Shown: positions 1 to 8,135, counted from the first letter of the stretch. The stretch: DNA of 64,000 nt from Streptomyces spinoverrucosus (GCF_015712165.1 NZ_JADPZX010000001.1:6956001-7020000), one strand, 5' to 3'. Notes: generated by a model not told the origin, from the letters alone. A program made the numbers and translations.

Positions 1-575
1 AGGGCCTGCTGCGGCACTACCGGGAGCTCGCGTCGGCCACCGCCCTGCCGGTGATCGTCTACCAGCGCGACAACGCCGTGTTCACGCCCGAGACCGTCGT
101 CGACCTCGCCCGCACGGACGGGATCATCGGCCTCAAGGACGGCCTCGGCGACCTGGACCTGATGCAGCGGATCGTGAGCGCCGTGCGCACCGAAGTCCCG
201 GGCGACTTCCTCTACTTCAACGGGCTGCCCACCGCCGAGCAGACCCAGCTCGCCTACCGCGCCATCGGCGTCCCGCTCTACTCCTCGGCGGTGTTCTGCT
301 TCGCCCCCGAGATCGCCCTCGCCTTCCACACCGCCCTGAATTCCGGCGACGACCGCACCGTCCGGCGCCTGCTCGACGGCTTCTACCGGCCGTTCGTCGA
401 ACTGCGCGCCCAGGGCCGCGGCTACGCCGTCGCCCTCGTCAAGGCGGGCGTACGGCTGCGCGGGCTCGATGTGGGCGAAGTACGGCCCCCGCTGCACGAA
501 CCGAGCGAGGATCATGTCAAACAGCTCGCTCAGCTGATCGATCGTGGCTACGCGCTGCTGGAGGAGGACGCGTGA
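1..575 (+). CDS. kdgD: 5-dehydro-4-deoxyglucarate dehydratase, C-terminal part (5' end outside window)
   Basis: This is the C-terminal ~190 residues of a class I aldolase-type TIM barrel of the DHDPS/KDGDH family, and the reading frame is open to the window edge. KdgD-type enzymes decarboxylate and dehydrate 5-keto-4-deoxy-D-glucarate to 2,5-dioxopentanoate in hexuronate oxidation. Visible family features are the barrel Tyr in VIVYQRDN (codon at 60-62) and the Schiff-base Lys in GLKDG (codon at 135-137), followed by the typical GDLDLMQRI segment. The stop overlaps the next start as GTGA, so the two genes are coupled. A dehydrogenase for its product lies at 27970. KdgD is preferred over other DHDPS relatives because of the GLKDG motif and the pectinolytic context. 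Confidence 0.85.
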   Translation, partial: GLLRHYRELASATALPVIVYQRDNAVFTPETVVDLARTDGIIGLKDGLGDLDLMQRIVSAVRTEVPGDFLYFNGLPTAEQTQLAYRAIGVPLYSSAVFCFAPEIALAFHTALNSGDDRTVRRLLDGFYRPFVELRAQGRGYAVALVKAGVRLRGLDVGEVRPPLHEPSEDHVKQLAQLIDRGYALLEEDA

Positions 576-1735
576 AGGCGTCGGCGTTCGTCTACCCCTG
601 GGACGTCATCGGGGACCCGGAGGCACCGGCACGGATCGCCGCGCTCGGCGTGGACCAGGTGACACTCGCCGCCGCCTACCACTCCACCCGCGCGCTCACC
701 CCCCGCCACCCCCGCCACCGCGTCGTCACCGCCGAACACGCCGCCGTGCTCTACCCCACGGACGCCCGCTGGGAAGGCCGCCCGCTGCGCCCGTACCCGG
801 CCGGTGACTGGGCGCCCGGCGACGCGTACGGCGAGGCGGCGGACGCCCTCACCGGGGCCGGGCTGGAGGTGCACACCTGGGTGGTCCTCGCGCACAACTC
901 CCGCCTGGGCGCCGAGCACCCGGACACCTCCGTCGTCAACGCCTACGGCGACCGCTACCCCTGGGCACCCTGCATCGCACAGCCCGCCACGCGCGCGTAC
1001 TTGGTGGAACTGGCCGCCGAGGCCGCCGTACGGCCCGGCGCGCGCGGCACCGAGCTCGAGTCCCTCGGCTGGTACGGACTCGCCCATCTGCACGCCCACG
1101 ACAAGATCGCGGGCGTCGGCCTCGGGGACGCCGGGACGTACCTGATGTCGCTGTGCTTCTGCCCCGACTGCCGGGCGGGCTACGCCGCACAGGGCCTGGA
1201 CCCCGACGAACTGGCGGACGCCGTACGCAGGGCACTGGAACCGGTGTGGCAGGGGGCACCCTCCGACGGAGGCTGGGCGGGCGTCGAGAAGCTGCTCGGC
1301 GAGACCGCGGCGACCGTCACGCGCGCGTGGCGCGACGACACCGCACGCTCCCTCCAGGAGGCGGCGGTCGCGGCCGTCCGCGCCGCCGCGCCCGACCGCT
1401 TCCAGGTCCTGCTGCACGCGGACCCGGTGTCCTACCACTGCGGCGCCAACGCGGGCGTGGACCCGGCGCACATCCTGTCCGTCGCGGACGGTGTGGTCGT
1501 GCCGTGCACGGGAGGGGCGGGCCTGGTGACGCCGTTCGCCGAGCAGTCCCGCGACGGTGCCGTGCTCGCCGCCAACTTCACCGTGGTCTCCGGGATGGGC
1601 GGCCGCCCCGGCACCCTCGCCGCGGACGCCGCACGCGCGCGTGCGCTTGGCGCCACGGAACTGCGGCTGTATCACGCGGGGTTGGCGTCGGACGGCGACC
1701 TGGCGGCGGTACGGGCGGCACTGAACGGCAACTGA
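572..1735 (+). CDS. Uncharacterised Ala-rich protein, probable TIM-barrel sugar enzyme
   Basis: A 387-residue protein from GTG, translationally coupled to kdgD. I do not recognise a named enzyme. Short aromatic/acidic strand-like motifs (FVYPWDV near the N-terminus, ESLGWYGLAHLHAH in the middle) recall TIM-barrel glycoside-hydrolase-like families. A Cys cluster, CFCPDC, follows the middle segment and could bind metal or be structural. There is no signal peptide or membrane segment, so it is expected in the cytoplasm. Coupling to kdgD suggests a role in uronate or sugar-acid breakdown, for example on an imported oligosaccharide; this is inference. Its last 64 bp overlap the 3' end of the convergent MFS gene. 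Confidence 0.75.
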   Translation: MKASAFVYPWDVIGDPEAPARIAALGVDQVTLAAAYHSTRALTPRHPRHRVVTAEHAAVLYPTDARWEGRPLRPYPAGDWAPGDAYGEAADALTGAGLEVHTWVVLAHNSRLGAEHPDTSVVNAYGDRYPWAPCIAQPATRAYLVELAAEAAVRPGARGTELESLGWYGLAHLHAHDKIAGVGLGDAGTYLMSLCFCPDCRAGYAAQGLDPDELADAVRRALEPVWQGAPSDGGWAGVEKLLGETAATVTRAWRDDTARSLQEAAVAAVRAAAPDRFQVLLHADPVSYHCGANAGVDPAHILSVADGVVVPCTGGAGLVTPFAEQSRDGAVLAANFTVVSGMGGRPGTLAADAARARALGATELRLYHAGLASDGDLAAVRAALNGN

Positions 1736-2919
1736 AGCGGCGTCAGGAGCAGCGCCAGGCCCAGCAGCACGAGCAGCGGCTGGTGGGGGAGCAGCTCGAC
1801 CACAGCCGCCCCCACCGCCAGCCCCAGCACGTTCGGCGCGAACATCAGCGTGCTCGCCGTGGCGGCCGTACGGCCCAGGAGGGCGTCCGGTGTCTCCCGC
1901 TGTACGGCGGTCAGGGCGGCGATCAGCACACAGGGCAGCCCGGCGCCGATCGCCACGCTGCCCGCCCAGGCCGCCGGGTCGTACGGCACCGCCCGCAGCG
2001 CCACCGCGACGCCGGTGAGCGCGACCCCGGCCGCCGCGAACCGGCGTGCACCCAGCCGGCGCATGGCGGGCCCGGACGCCAGGCCGACCGCGACCGACCC
2101 GAGGCCCTGGAGGGCGGCGAGGACACCGGCGTACGCCGGGGCGTGCCCGAGGCCCTCGACGACGGCGTAGAGCAGGGCGCCGTTGAGGCCGGCGAAGAGC
2201 ATGGTCGTGCCGCCGGTGAGGACGAGGGGGCGCAGACGGGGGTGGGCCCAGAGGTGGCGGACGCCGTCGGACATCGCAGGGCGTAGGCGGCCGGTGGGCG
2301 GGGCCTCCCGGACACGCAGAGCGGCGTACAGGCCCGTGGCGAGCACGAACGTGGCCGCGTCCAGCAGGGCCACGCTCGCCCCGCCGTACGCCGCGTAGAC
2401 GCCCGCTCCGGCCAGCGGGGCGATCAGCTTCATGCCCTCGGTGACGGTCATGCGCAGGCCGTTGAAGTCGCCGAGCAGGGCCGGATCGAGCGAGGTCGCG
2501 ACGAGTGCCGACTCGGCGGCGTCCTGGACGACGCCCGCCGCGCCGTACACGAGCAGGACCGTGAACAGCAGCCACACGTCACGCGGCGAGTCCACCGTGA
2601 GGAGGGTCGGCAGGAGCGCCGCCATCAGCAGGTTTGTGCAGATCAGCAGGGTTTTGCGGCGGACGCGGTCGGCGAGGGTGCCGAGGAGGGGGCCCGCGAG
2701 GGTGGGCGCCCACATGGCGAGCAGGCTCAGCGCGGCGAGGCCGTCCGAGCCGGTGAGGTCCTTGATCCAGATGCCGGTGGCCAGCCACAGGGCGGAGGTG
2801 CCGAGGCCGGAGACCACCGTGCCGGTGAGGTAGAGGGTGGCGTCGCGGTCGCGCAGGAGGCGGGGGAGGGGGCGGGCCGTGCCAGGTGTGCCGCCCGTCT
2901 TGTCATTCATGCCGGTCAT
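1672..2919 (-). CDS. MFS transporter
   Basis: A 415-residue integral membrane protein of the major facilitator superfamily. It has a cytoplasmic N-terminus rich in Arg, about 10-12 hydrophobic segments, and a basic loop ADRVRRKTLL after the second or third helix that matches the MFS loop 2-3 signature. The start MTGMNDKTGG is an ATG, with a second possible ATG three codons later. The substrate cannot be read from sequence; enterobactin-exporter-like and drug-efflux-like proteins look similar. It stands alone on this strand and its 3' end overlaps the convergent gene by 64 bp, so it is probably not part of the neighbouring sugar-acid operon. Confidence 0.85.
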   Translation of the reverse strand: MTGMNDKTGGTPGTARPLPRLLRDRDATLYLTGTVVSGLGTSALWLATGIWIKDLTGSDGLAALSLLAMWAPTLAGPLLGTLADRVRRKTLLICTNLLMAALLPTLLTVDSPRDVWLLFTVLLVYGAAGVVQDAAESALVATSLDPALLGDFNGLRMTVTEGMKLIAPLAGAGVYAAYGGASVALLDAATFVLATGLYAALRVREAPPTGRLRPAMSDGVRHLWAHPRLRPLVLTGGTTMLFAGLNGALLYAVVEGLGHAPAYAGVLAALQGLGSVAVGLASGPAMRRLGARRFAAAGVALTGVAVALRAVPYDPAAWAGSVAIGAGLPCVLIAALTAVQRETPDALLGRTAATASTLMFAPNVLGLAVGAAVVELLPHQPLLVLLGLALLLTPLQLPFSAARTAARSPSDANPA

Positions 2920-3051
2920 GCCTGGTCATCGTGGGTCTAAGGCCCTGCCGTAGGGATCGGGCAGGTGCCGTAGAAATCCGCACCGGCGACCGATGACTTT
3001 CGGCGCCGCCGTCGGTCGACCTCCCAGGACGCCATTACTGAGGAGCACCCG

Positions 3052-3648
3052 ATGAACGACCCGACCACCTTCGACTTCGGCCCGCAGACCCGGATCGTCG
3101 CGCGCCTCGCCGCCGGGGTGACCGACGAGCAGTTCGCGGACCCGACGCCCTGCCCGGGGATGGCGGTGCGCAACCTGCTGGGGCACCTGGTGGGGCTGAC
3201 CGTCGCCTTCCGGGACGCCGGCCGCAAGGCCCTCGGCCCGACGACCGACACCGACCCGAACGCGTCCGCGCCGGACATCGGCCCCGGCTGGCGCGAGGAG
3301 CTGCCCAAGGTCCTCGACGAACTCGCCGACGTCTGGCGCGACCCGGCCGCCTGGACCGGCATGACCCGGGCGGGCGGCGTGGACCTGCCCGGCGCGGTCG
3401 CGGGCGCGGTCGCGATCAACGAGCTGGTGATCCACGCCTGGGACCTCGCCCGCGCCACCGGGCAGCCCTACGACCCCGACCCGGCGGCGCTGCGAGCGTC
3501 GTACGACTTCCTCCTCGCGGCCGCCGACGAACCCGTCCGCGACGGCACCCTCTTCGGCCCGGTCGTCACCGTCCCGGAGGACGCGCCACTGCTGGACCGC
3601 GCGGTGGGCCTGAGCGGGCGGGACCCGCACTGGACGCCCATGAAGTAG
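3052..3648 (+). CDS. TIGR03086-type metal-binding protein (DinB/MDMPI superfamily)
   Basis: A 198-residue cytoplasmic protein of the actinobacterial TIGR03086 group, related to the N-terminal domain of mycothiol-dependent maleylpyruvate isomerase. The four-helix fold is indicated by TPCPGMAVRNLLGHLVG near residue 35 and NELVIHAWDLARATG near residue 125. The His in GHLVG and the Glu/His in NELVIHAW are the likely metal ligands. Many members have no known substrate; a thiol-dependent (mycothiol) transferase or isomerase is the family-based guess. GAGGAGC precedes the ATG start. It is a single gene with no obvious operon partner. Confidence 0.8.
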   Translation: MNDPTTFDFGPQTRIVARLAAGVTDEQFADPTPCPGMAVRNLLGHLVGLTVAFRDAGRKALGPTTDTDPNASAPDIGPGWREELPKVLDELADVWRDPAAWTGMTRAGGVDLPGAVAGAVAINELVIHAWDLARATGQPYDPDPAALRASYDFLLAAADEPVRDGTLFGPVVTVPEDAPLLDRAVGLSGRDPHWTPMK

Positions 3649-3692
3649 CGCACGCCTCAACTCCCCTTGTTCAACTCCCTTTGTCAGAAGCA

Positions 3693-3721
3693 TTGACGAA
3701 ACACAGAGGCGCTCCTACGGT
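3693..3721 (+). promoter_or_regulatory. Putative sigma-70-like promoter of the GntR/sugar-acid operon
   Basis: TTGACG at 3693-3698 and TACGGT at 3716-3721 are separated by exactly 17 bp, a good match to a housekeeping promoter. It lies about 95 bp upstream of the chosen GntR start and immediately before a repeat-rich segment that could be the operator. Confidence 0.5.
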
Positions 3722-3748
3722 CAACGCGTCGTGCTTCGTACGTCATAT

Positions 3749-3806
3749 ATGAGACGCGATACGCGAGATCCGATACGCGATCTCTGGAAGAGACGCGAGA
3801 TCCGAG
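3749..3806 (+). promoter_or_regulatory. Repeat-rich putative operator of the GntR regulator
   Basis: The leader between the putative promoter and the GntR start has interleaved repeats. GATACGCGA occurs at 3758 and 3772. GAGACGCGA occurs at 3751 and 3790. CGAGATCCGA occurs at 3764 and 3796. GAGATC (3765-3770) and GATCTC (3779-3784) form an inverted repeat with an 8-bp spacer. This spacing suits a dimeric winged-helix regulator. Autoregulation by the downstream GntR protein is inferred. Confidence 0.45.
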
Positions 3807-3814
3807 AGGCGCGC

Positions 3815-4483
3815 ATGACCTCTGTGCCCACGCCGATCCCCTCCCGCACGCAGTACGTGCTCCAGGAGATCAAACGCCGCATCCTCACCGGGCAGTTGAC
3901 GCCCGGTCAGGCCCTGGTGGAGACCGAGCTCGCCGCGCAGTTCGGGGTGTCGAAGACCCCGGTGCGGGAGGCGCTCAAGACGCTCGCCGGGACCGGGCTG
4001 GTGGTGATGAACCAGTACAAGGGCGTCACCGTGCGCATGGTGGACGCGGACATGGCACGCGAGGTCTACGACGTGCGGCTGCTGCTGGAGCCGGAGGCGC
4101 TGCGGCGGTCCGTCCGGCGCGGAGCCTCCCTCGACGTCGCGCGCGCCGCGCTGACCCGGGCCGCCGAGGCCGCCGACACCGCCGAACGGTCGCTGGCCAA
4201 CCGGGAGTTCCACCGCGCCCTGTACGTGCCCTGCGGCAATCCGCTGCTCGGCCGGATGCTCGACGAGGTCCGCGACCAGGCGGCCCTCGTCTCCGCCGTC
4301 GCCTGGGCCGCCGACCCGTCCTGGGAGCGGGAGGCCACCGAGCACCGCGAGATCCTGCGGCTGGCCCTGGAGGGCGACGCCGACGGCGCCGCGCGCGCCC
4401 TCCACGCGCACATCGCGTCGTTCGTCGAGCGGGCCTTCCCGGACGCGGGGACCGAGGCCCAGGGAGAGGACGGTCAGGAATGA
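3815..4483 (+). CDS. GntR/FadR-family transcriptional regulator (FCD domain)
   Basis: A 222-residue regulator. An N-terminal winged helix-turn-helix spans about residues 8-75 (YVLQEIKRRILTGQL, then QFGVSKTPVREALKTLAG). A C-terminal all-helical FCD effector domain follows, with Asp/His metal-type positions (DVRLLLEP, NREFHRALY, EHREILRLALEGD). The ATG at 3815 is chosen over an in-frame start at 3731 because GAGAGG precedes it and the extra upstream residues would be encoded by the repeat-rich leader. It overlaps the next gene as ATGA and so probably controls the aldolase-family/IlvD-Edd pair. The inducer is likely a sugar acid; this is inference. Confidence 0.88.
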   Translation: MTSVPTPIPSRTQYVLQEIKRRILTGQLTPGQALVETELAAQFGVSKTPVREALKTLAGTGLVVMNQYKGVTVRMVDADMAREVYDVRLLLEPEALRRSVRRGASLDVARAALTRAAEAADTAERSLANREFHRALYVPCGNPLLGRMLDEVRDQAALVSAVAWAADPSWEREATEHREILRLALEGDADGAARALHAHIASFVERAFPDAGTEAQGEDGQE

Positions 4484-5388
4484 CAACGACGTTCGAGACC
4501 CAGCGGGCGGCCCTGGCCGACGTGGTGGCGATCCCGGTGACCCCGTTCGCCGAGGACGGCTCCGTCGACCCGGACGCCCACCGGGCCCTGCTGCGTCGTC
4601 TGCTCGACGGTGGGATCCGGACCCTCACCCCCAACGGCAACACCGGCGAGTTCTACGCCCTCACCCCCCAAGAGCGGCAGCTGGTCACCGAGTTGACCGT
4701 CGACGAGGCCGGTGACCGCGCGGTGATCCTGGTCGGCGTCGGCCACGACGTGCCCACCGCCGTCGCCTCCGCCCGGCACGCCCGCGAGCAGGGCGCCCGG
4801 ATGGTGATGGTCCATCAGCCCGTCCACCCGTACGTCTCGCAGAGCGGCTGGGTGGACTACCATCGCGCGATCGCCGAGGCCGTCCCCGAGCTGGGCGTCG
4901 TCCCGTACATCCGCAACGCGCAGCTGCACGGCGTCCGTCTCGCCGAACTCGCCGACGCCTGCCCCAACGTCATCGGCGTCAAGTACGCCGTCCCGGACGC
5001 GGCGAAGTTCGCCGCCTTCGCCCGGGACGCGGGACTGGACCGGTTCGTGTGGGTGGCCGGCCTCGCCGAGCCGTACGCCCCCTCGTACTTCTCCGCGGGC
5101 GCCACCGGCTTCACCTCCGGCCTGGTGAACGTCGCCCCGTCCGTTTCGCTGAACATGATCGAAGCGCTTCGGTCCGGCGACTACCCGGCCGCCATGAAGG
5201 TCTGGGAACAGATCCGCCGCTTCGAGGAGCTGCGGGCCGCCAACGGTTCCGCGAACAACGTCACCGTGGTCAAGGAGGCCCTCGCCTCCCTGGGGCTGTG
5301 CCGCCGCGAGGTCCGCCCGCCGAGCAGGCCGCTGCCGGAGAGCGAGCGCGCCGAGGTCGCCGCCATCGCCGCCGGGTGGTCGATATGA
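4480..5388 (+). CDS. Dihydrodipicolinate synthase-family dehydratase/aldolase
   Basis: A 302-residue class I aldolase TIM barrel. The Schiff-base Lys is K168 in VIGVKYAVPD and the conserved Tyr is Y143 in VVPYIRN. The N-terminal VAIPVTPF and the GGIRTLTPNGNTGEF loop fit the family. Genuine DapA has a different neighbourhood. Coupling to a GntR regulator upstream and an IlvD/Edd dehydratase downstream (overlap ATGA) points to a 2-keto-3-deoxy sugar acid as substrate. One example is L-2-keto-3-deoxyarabonate dehydratase, which yields 2-oxoglutarate semialdehyde. Substrate assignment is inferred from context, not from a diagnostic motif. Confidence 0.82.
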   Translation: MTTTFETQRAALADVVAIPVTPFAEDGSVDPDAHRALLRRLLDGGIRTLTPNGNTGEFYALTPQERQLVTELTVDEAGDRAVILVGVGHDVPTAVASARHAREQGARMVMVHQPVHPYVSQSGWVDYHRAIAEAVPELGVVPYIRNAQLHGVRLAELADACPNVIGVKYAVPDAAKFAAFARDAGLDRFVWVAGLAEPYAPSYFSAGATGFTSGLVNVAPSVSLNMIEALRSGDYPAAMKVWEQIRRFEELRAANGSANNVTVVKEALASLGLCRREVRPPSRPLPESERAEVAAIAAGWSI

Positions 5389-7115
5389 CCGACAGGAAGC
5401 GTCCGGAGGAGCTCAGAAGCCACCAGTGGTACGGCACGGAGGGCCTGCGCTCCTTCAGCCACCGCGCCCGCACCCGCCAGCTCGGCTATCTGCCCGAGGA
5501 GCACCTGGGCAAGCCCGTCATCGCGATCCTCAACACCTGGTCCGACATCAATCCCTGTCATGTGCACCTTCGGGACCGTGCGCAGGCGGTGAAGCGAGGG
5601 GTGTGGCAGGCCGGGGGCTTCCCGCTCGAGTTCCCGGTCGCCACGCTCAGTGAGACGTTCCAGAAGCCGACTCCCATGCTCTACCGCAACCTCCTCGCCA
5701 TGGAGACCGAGGAGCTGCTGCGGTCGTACCCGGTCGACGGGGCGGTGCTGATGGGCGGCTGCGACAAGTCGACGCCCGCTCTGCTCATGGGGGCCGCCAG
5801 CGTCGACCTGCCGACGGTGTTCGTGCCCGCCGGGCCCATGCTGCCGGGTCACTGGCGGGGCGAGGTGCTCGGTTCCGGCACCGACATGTGGAAGTACTGG
5901 GACGACAAGCGGGCCGGCCTCATCGGTGACTGCGAGATGGCAGAGCTGGAGAGCGGGCTGGCCCGCTCGCCGGGTCACTGCATGACGATGGGTACGGCGT
6001 CCACGCTCACTGCCGCCGCCGAGGCGCTCGGCGTGACCGTGCCGGGCGCGTCCAGCATCCCCGCCGTGGACTCCGGGCACGACCGGATGGCAGCTGCTGC
6101 GGGCCTGCGAATCGTCGACCTGGTTCATCAGGGCCGCACCCTGAACGACATCCTCACCCGCGACGCCTTCGAGGACGCCGTCACCACCGTCCTGGGCCTC
6201 GGCGGCTCCACCAACGCCGTCATCCACCTCATCGCCATGGCGGGCCGGGCCGGTGTCAGGCTCACCCTCGACGACTTCGACCGCGTCGCCCGCACGGTGC
6301 CGGTGCTCGCCAACGTCCGCCCCGGCGGCCGGACGTACCTCATGGAGGACTTCCACTTCGCCGGCGGCCTGCCCGGGTTCCTCTCCCGGATCCCGGACCT
6401 GCTCCACCTGGACCGGCCGACCGTCTCGTACGACACCCTGCGCGAGCAGCTCGCCGGCGCCCAGGTGCACAACGACGACGTCATCCGGCCCCGCGACAAC
6501 CCGGTCGCGAACGAGGGCGGGGTCGCCGTCCTGCGCGGCAACCTCTGCCCGGACGGCGCCGTCATCAAGCACATCGCCGCCGAACCGCATCTGCTCAAGC
6601 ACACCGGTCCCGCGGTCGTCTTCGACGACTACAAGCAGATGCAGCGGACCATCAACGACCCGTCCCTGAACATCACGGCGGACAGCGTGCTGGTGCTGCG
6701 GGGTGCCGGGCCCAAGGGCGGTCCGGGCATGCCCGAGTACGGCATGCTGCCCATCCCCGACCACCTGCTGAAGCAGGGCGTGCGGGACATGGTGCGGATC
6801 TCCGACGCGCGGATGAGCGGCACGAGTTACGGCGCGTGCGTCCTGCACGTGGCGCCCGAGTCGTACGTCGGCGGACCGCTGGCCCTGGTCAGGACCGGCG
6901 ACTCCATCACCCTGGACGTCGCCGCCCGCAGGCTCCAACTCAACGTGGACGACGAGGAGTTGGCGCGGCGCAGGGCGGAGTGGACACCGCCGCCCGTGCG
7001 GTACGAGCGCGGTTACGGAGCGCTCTACAACGAACAGATCACCCAGGCGGACACCGGCTGCGACTTCGCGTTCCTCGCGCGGCCGGGCACGGTGCAGGAC
7101 CCGTACGCGGGCTGA
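5385..7115 (+). CDS. IlvD/Edd-family sugar-acid dehydratase (arabinonate/xylonate type)
   Basis: A 576-residue Fe-S dehydratase. Three cysteines expected to hold a [2Fe-2S] cluster are visible: C58 in INPCH, C126 in MGGCDKSTP and C199 in GHCMTMG. The C-terminal half has the swivelling-domain motifs RMSGTSYG and VLHVAPES. The ATG overlaps the upstream stop (ATGA). Members act either on dihydroxy acids (IlvD) or on aldonates; the aldolase-family partner, the GntR regulator and the nearby arabinan hydrolases favour an aldonate such as L-arabinonate. If so, the pair plus the dehydrogenase at 27970 would form an oxidative pentose route to 2-oxoglutarate. A hairpin follows the stop codon. Confidence 0.85.
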   Translation: MTDRKRPEELRSHQWYGTEGLRSFSHRARTRQLGYLPEEHLGKPVIAILNTWSDINPCHVHLRDRAQAVKRGVWQAGGFPLEFPVATLSETFQKPTPMLYRNLLAMETEELLRSYPVDGAVLMGGCDKSTPALLMGAASVDLPTVFVPAGPMLPGHWRGEVLGSGTDMWKYWDDKRAGLIGDCEMAELESGLARSPGHCMTMGTASTLTAAAEALGVTVPGASSIPAVDSGHDRMAAAAGLRIVDLVHQGRTLNDILTRDAFEDAVTTVLGLGGSTNAVIHLIAMAGRAGVRLTLDDFDRVARTVPVLANVRPGGRTYLMEDFHFAGGLPGFLSRIPDLLHLDRPTVSYDTLREQLAGAQVHNDDVIRPRDNPVANEGGVAVLRGNLCPDGAVIKHIAAEPHLLKHTGPAVVFDDYKQMQRTINDPSLNITADSVLVLRGAGPKGGPGMPEYGMLPIPDHLLKQGVRDMVRISDARMSGTSYGACVLHVAPESYVGGPLALVRTGDSITLDVAARRLQLNVDDEELARRRAEWTPPPVRYERGYGALYNEQITQADTGCDFAFLARPGTVQDPYAG

Positions 7116-7125
7116 ACCACCCACC

Positions 7126-7151
7126 CTCGACCGCAGACCCGTGCGGTCGAG
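7126..7151 (+). terminator. Hairpin after the dehydratase operon
   Basis: CTCGACCGCA (7126-7135) and TGCGGTCGAG (7142-7151) are a perfect 10-bp inverted repeat around a 6-nt loop, 10 bp after the stop. There is no T-tract, as is common for Streptomyces terminators. It separates the dehydratase genes from the ABC-transporter operon. Confidence 0.6.
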
Positions 7152-7167
7152 ATCTCGAACGATGATC

Positions 7168-7182
7168 GGAAAGCGCTTAACC
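7168..7182 (+). promoter_or_regulatory. LacI-type operator upstream of sugar ABC operon
   Basis: The core AAGCGCTT at 7171-7178 is a perfect palindrome inside GGAAAGCGCTTAACC. This is the classic shape of LacI/GalR-family operators with a central CG. It ends 18 bp before the first permease start, where a bound repressor would block transcription. The same 10-base core GAAAGCGCTT recurs at 42823, upstream of the second sugar ABC operon. Confidence 0.6.
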
Positions 7183-7199
7183 GAGAACGGAGAACAGTC

Positions 7200-8135
7200 A
7201 TGGCCCAAGCCGCAGCCGTGGCGAAACCGCCCGCGCCACCGAGGCGGCGCCGTGCCTCCGCCACGCCGCGCAGGCTGCCGTACCTGCTGATCGCCCCGGC
7301 GGCCCTGCTGATGCTGGGGTTCATCGCCTACCCGGTGCTCAGCGTCTTCTACTACAGCCTCCAGGAGTACAACCCCACCAAGCCGTGGCGGAACGGTTTC
7401 GCGGGCTTCGACAACTTCGTGCACGCCTTCACCGAGGACCCCGTCTTCTGGGACACGCTGATCTTCAGCGCCAAGTGGGTCGTCGTCGAGGTCGGCCTCC
7501 AGCTCCTGTTCGGTCTCGCCCTCGCCCTGATCGTCAACCAGACCTTCGTGGGCCGCGCGCTCGGGCGGGCGCTGGTCTTCTCGCCGTGGGCCGTCTCCGG
7601 CGTGCTGACCTCCGCGATCTGGGTGCTGCTCTACAACTCCCAGACAGGCATCACCCGTTACCTCGCCGACGTCGGCATCGGCTCGTACGGCACCAGCTGG
7701 CTGTCGGACACCTCCACCGTCTTCCCGGCGGCGATCGTCGCCGACCTGTGGCGGGGCGTGCCCTTCTTCGCGATCCTCATCCTCGCCGACCTGCAGTCCG
7801 TCTCGAAGGACCTGTACGAGGCCGCCGAGGTCGACGGGGCGAGCCGGCTGAAGCAGTTCTGGCACATCACGCTGCCGCACCTGAAGGACGCCATCGTGCT
7901 GTCCACGCTGCTGCGCGCGGTGTGGGAGTTCAACAACGTCGACCTGCTCTACACGCTCACCGGCGGCGGACCGGCCGGTGTGACCACGACACTCCCGCTG
8001 TACATCGCCAACACCAGCGTCGACGCCCACGACTTCGGCTACGCGTCGGCCCTGACCACGGTCGCGTTCGTGATCCTGCTCTTCTGCTCGATCGTCTATC
8101 TGCGGCTGAGCAAGTTCGGAGGTGAGGACAAGTGA
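7200..8135 (+). CDS. Carbohydrate ABC transporter permease (UgpA/MalF type)
   Basis: A 311-residue membrane protein. A basic cytoplasmic N-terminus (PRRRRASATPRR) precedes six predicted transmembrane segments. The ABC-contact EAA loop is EAAEVDGASRLKQFWHITLP around residues 204-223. It forms a heterodimeric permease with the product of the next gene (overlap GTGA). The binding protein of this set is probably the lipoprotein at 13927. No ATP-binding subunit is encoded here, so energising by a shared MsiK-type ATPase is expected, as is known for several Streptomyces sugar importers. Pectin or arabinan oligosaccharides are the likely cargo by context. Confidence 0.9.
   Translation: MAQAAAVAKPPAPPRRRRASATPRRLPYLLIAPAALLMLGFIAYPVLSVFYYSLQEYNPTKPWRNGFAGFDNFVHAFTEDPVFWDTLIFSAKWVVVEVGLQLLFGLALALIVNQTFVGRALGRALVFSPWAVSGVLTSAIWVLLYNSQTGITRYLADVGIGSYGTSWLSDTSTVFPAAIVADLWRGVPFFAILILADLQSVSKDLYEAAEVDGASRLKQFWHITLPHLKDAIVLSTLLRAVWEFNNVDLLYTLTGGGPAGVTTTLPLYIANTSVDAHDFGYASALTTVAFVILLFCSIVYLRLSKFGGEDK

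Noticed and set aside
548..2575. A 675-codon minus-strand open frame
   Set aside because: It lies antisense to the 572-1735 gene and in another frame of the MFS gene; its Arg/Gly/Pro-rich content is typical of GC-rich shadow frames.
5161..5170. Palindrome GAAGCGCTTC similar to the LacI operators
   Set aside because: It is inside the coding region of the aldolase-family gene, far from a promoter, and encodes normal residues there.
5181..8030. A 949-codon minus-strand open frame
   Set aside because: It covers the dehydratase and permease genes antisense and has no domain; the plus-strand genes carry clear family motifs.
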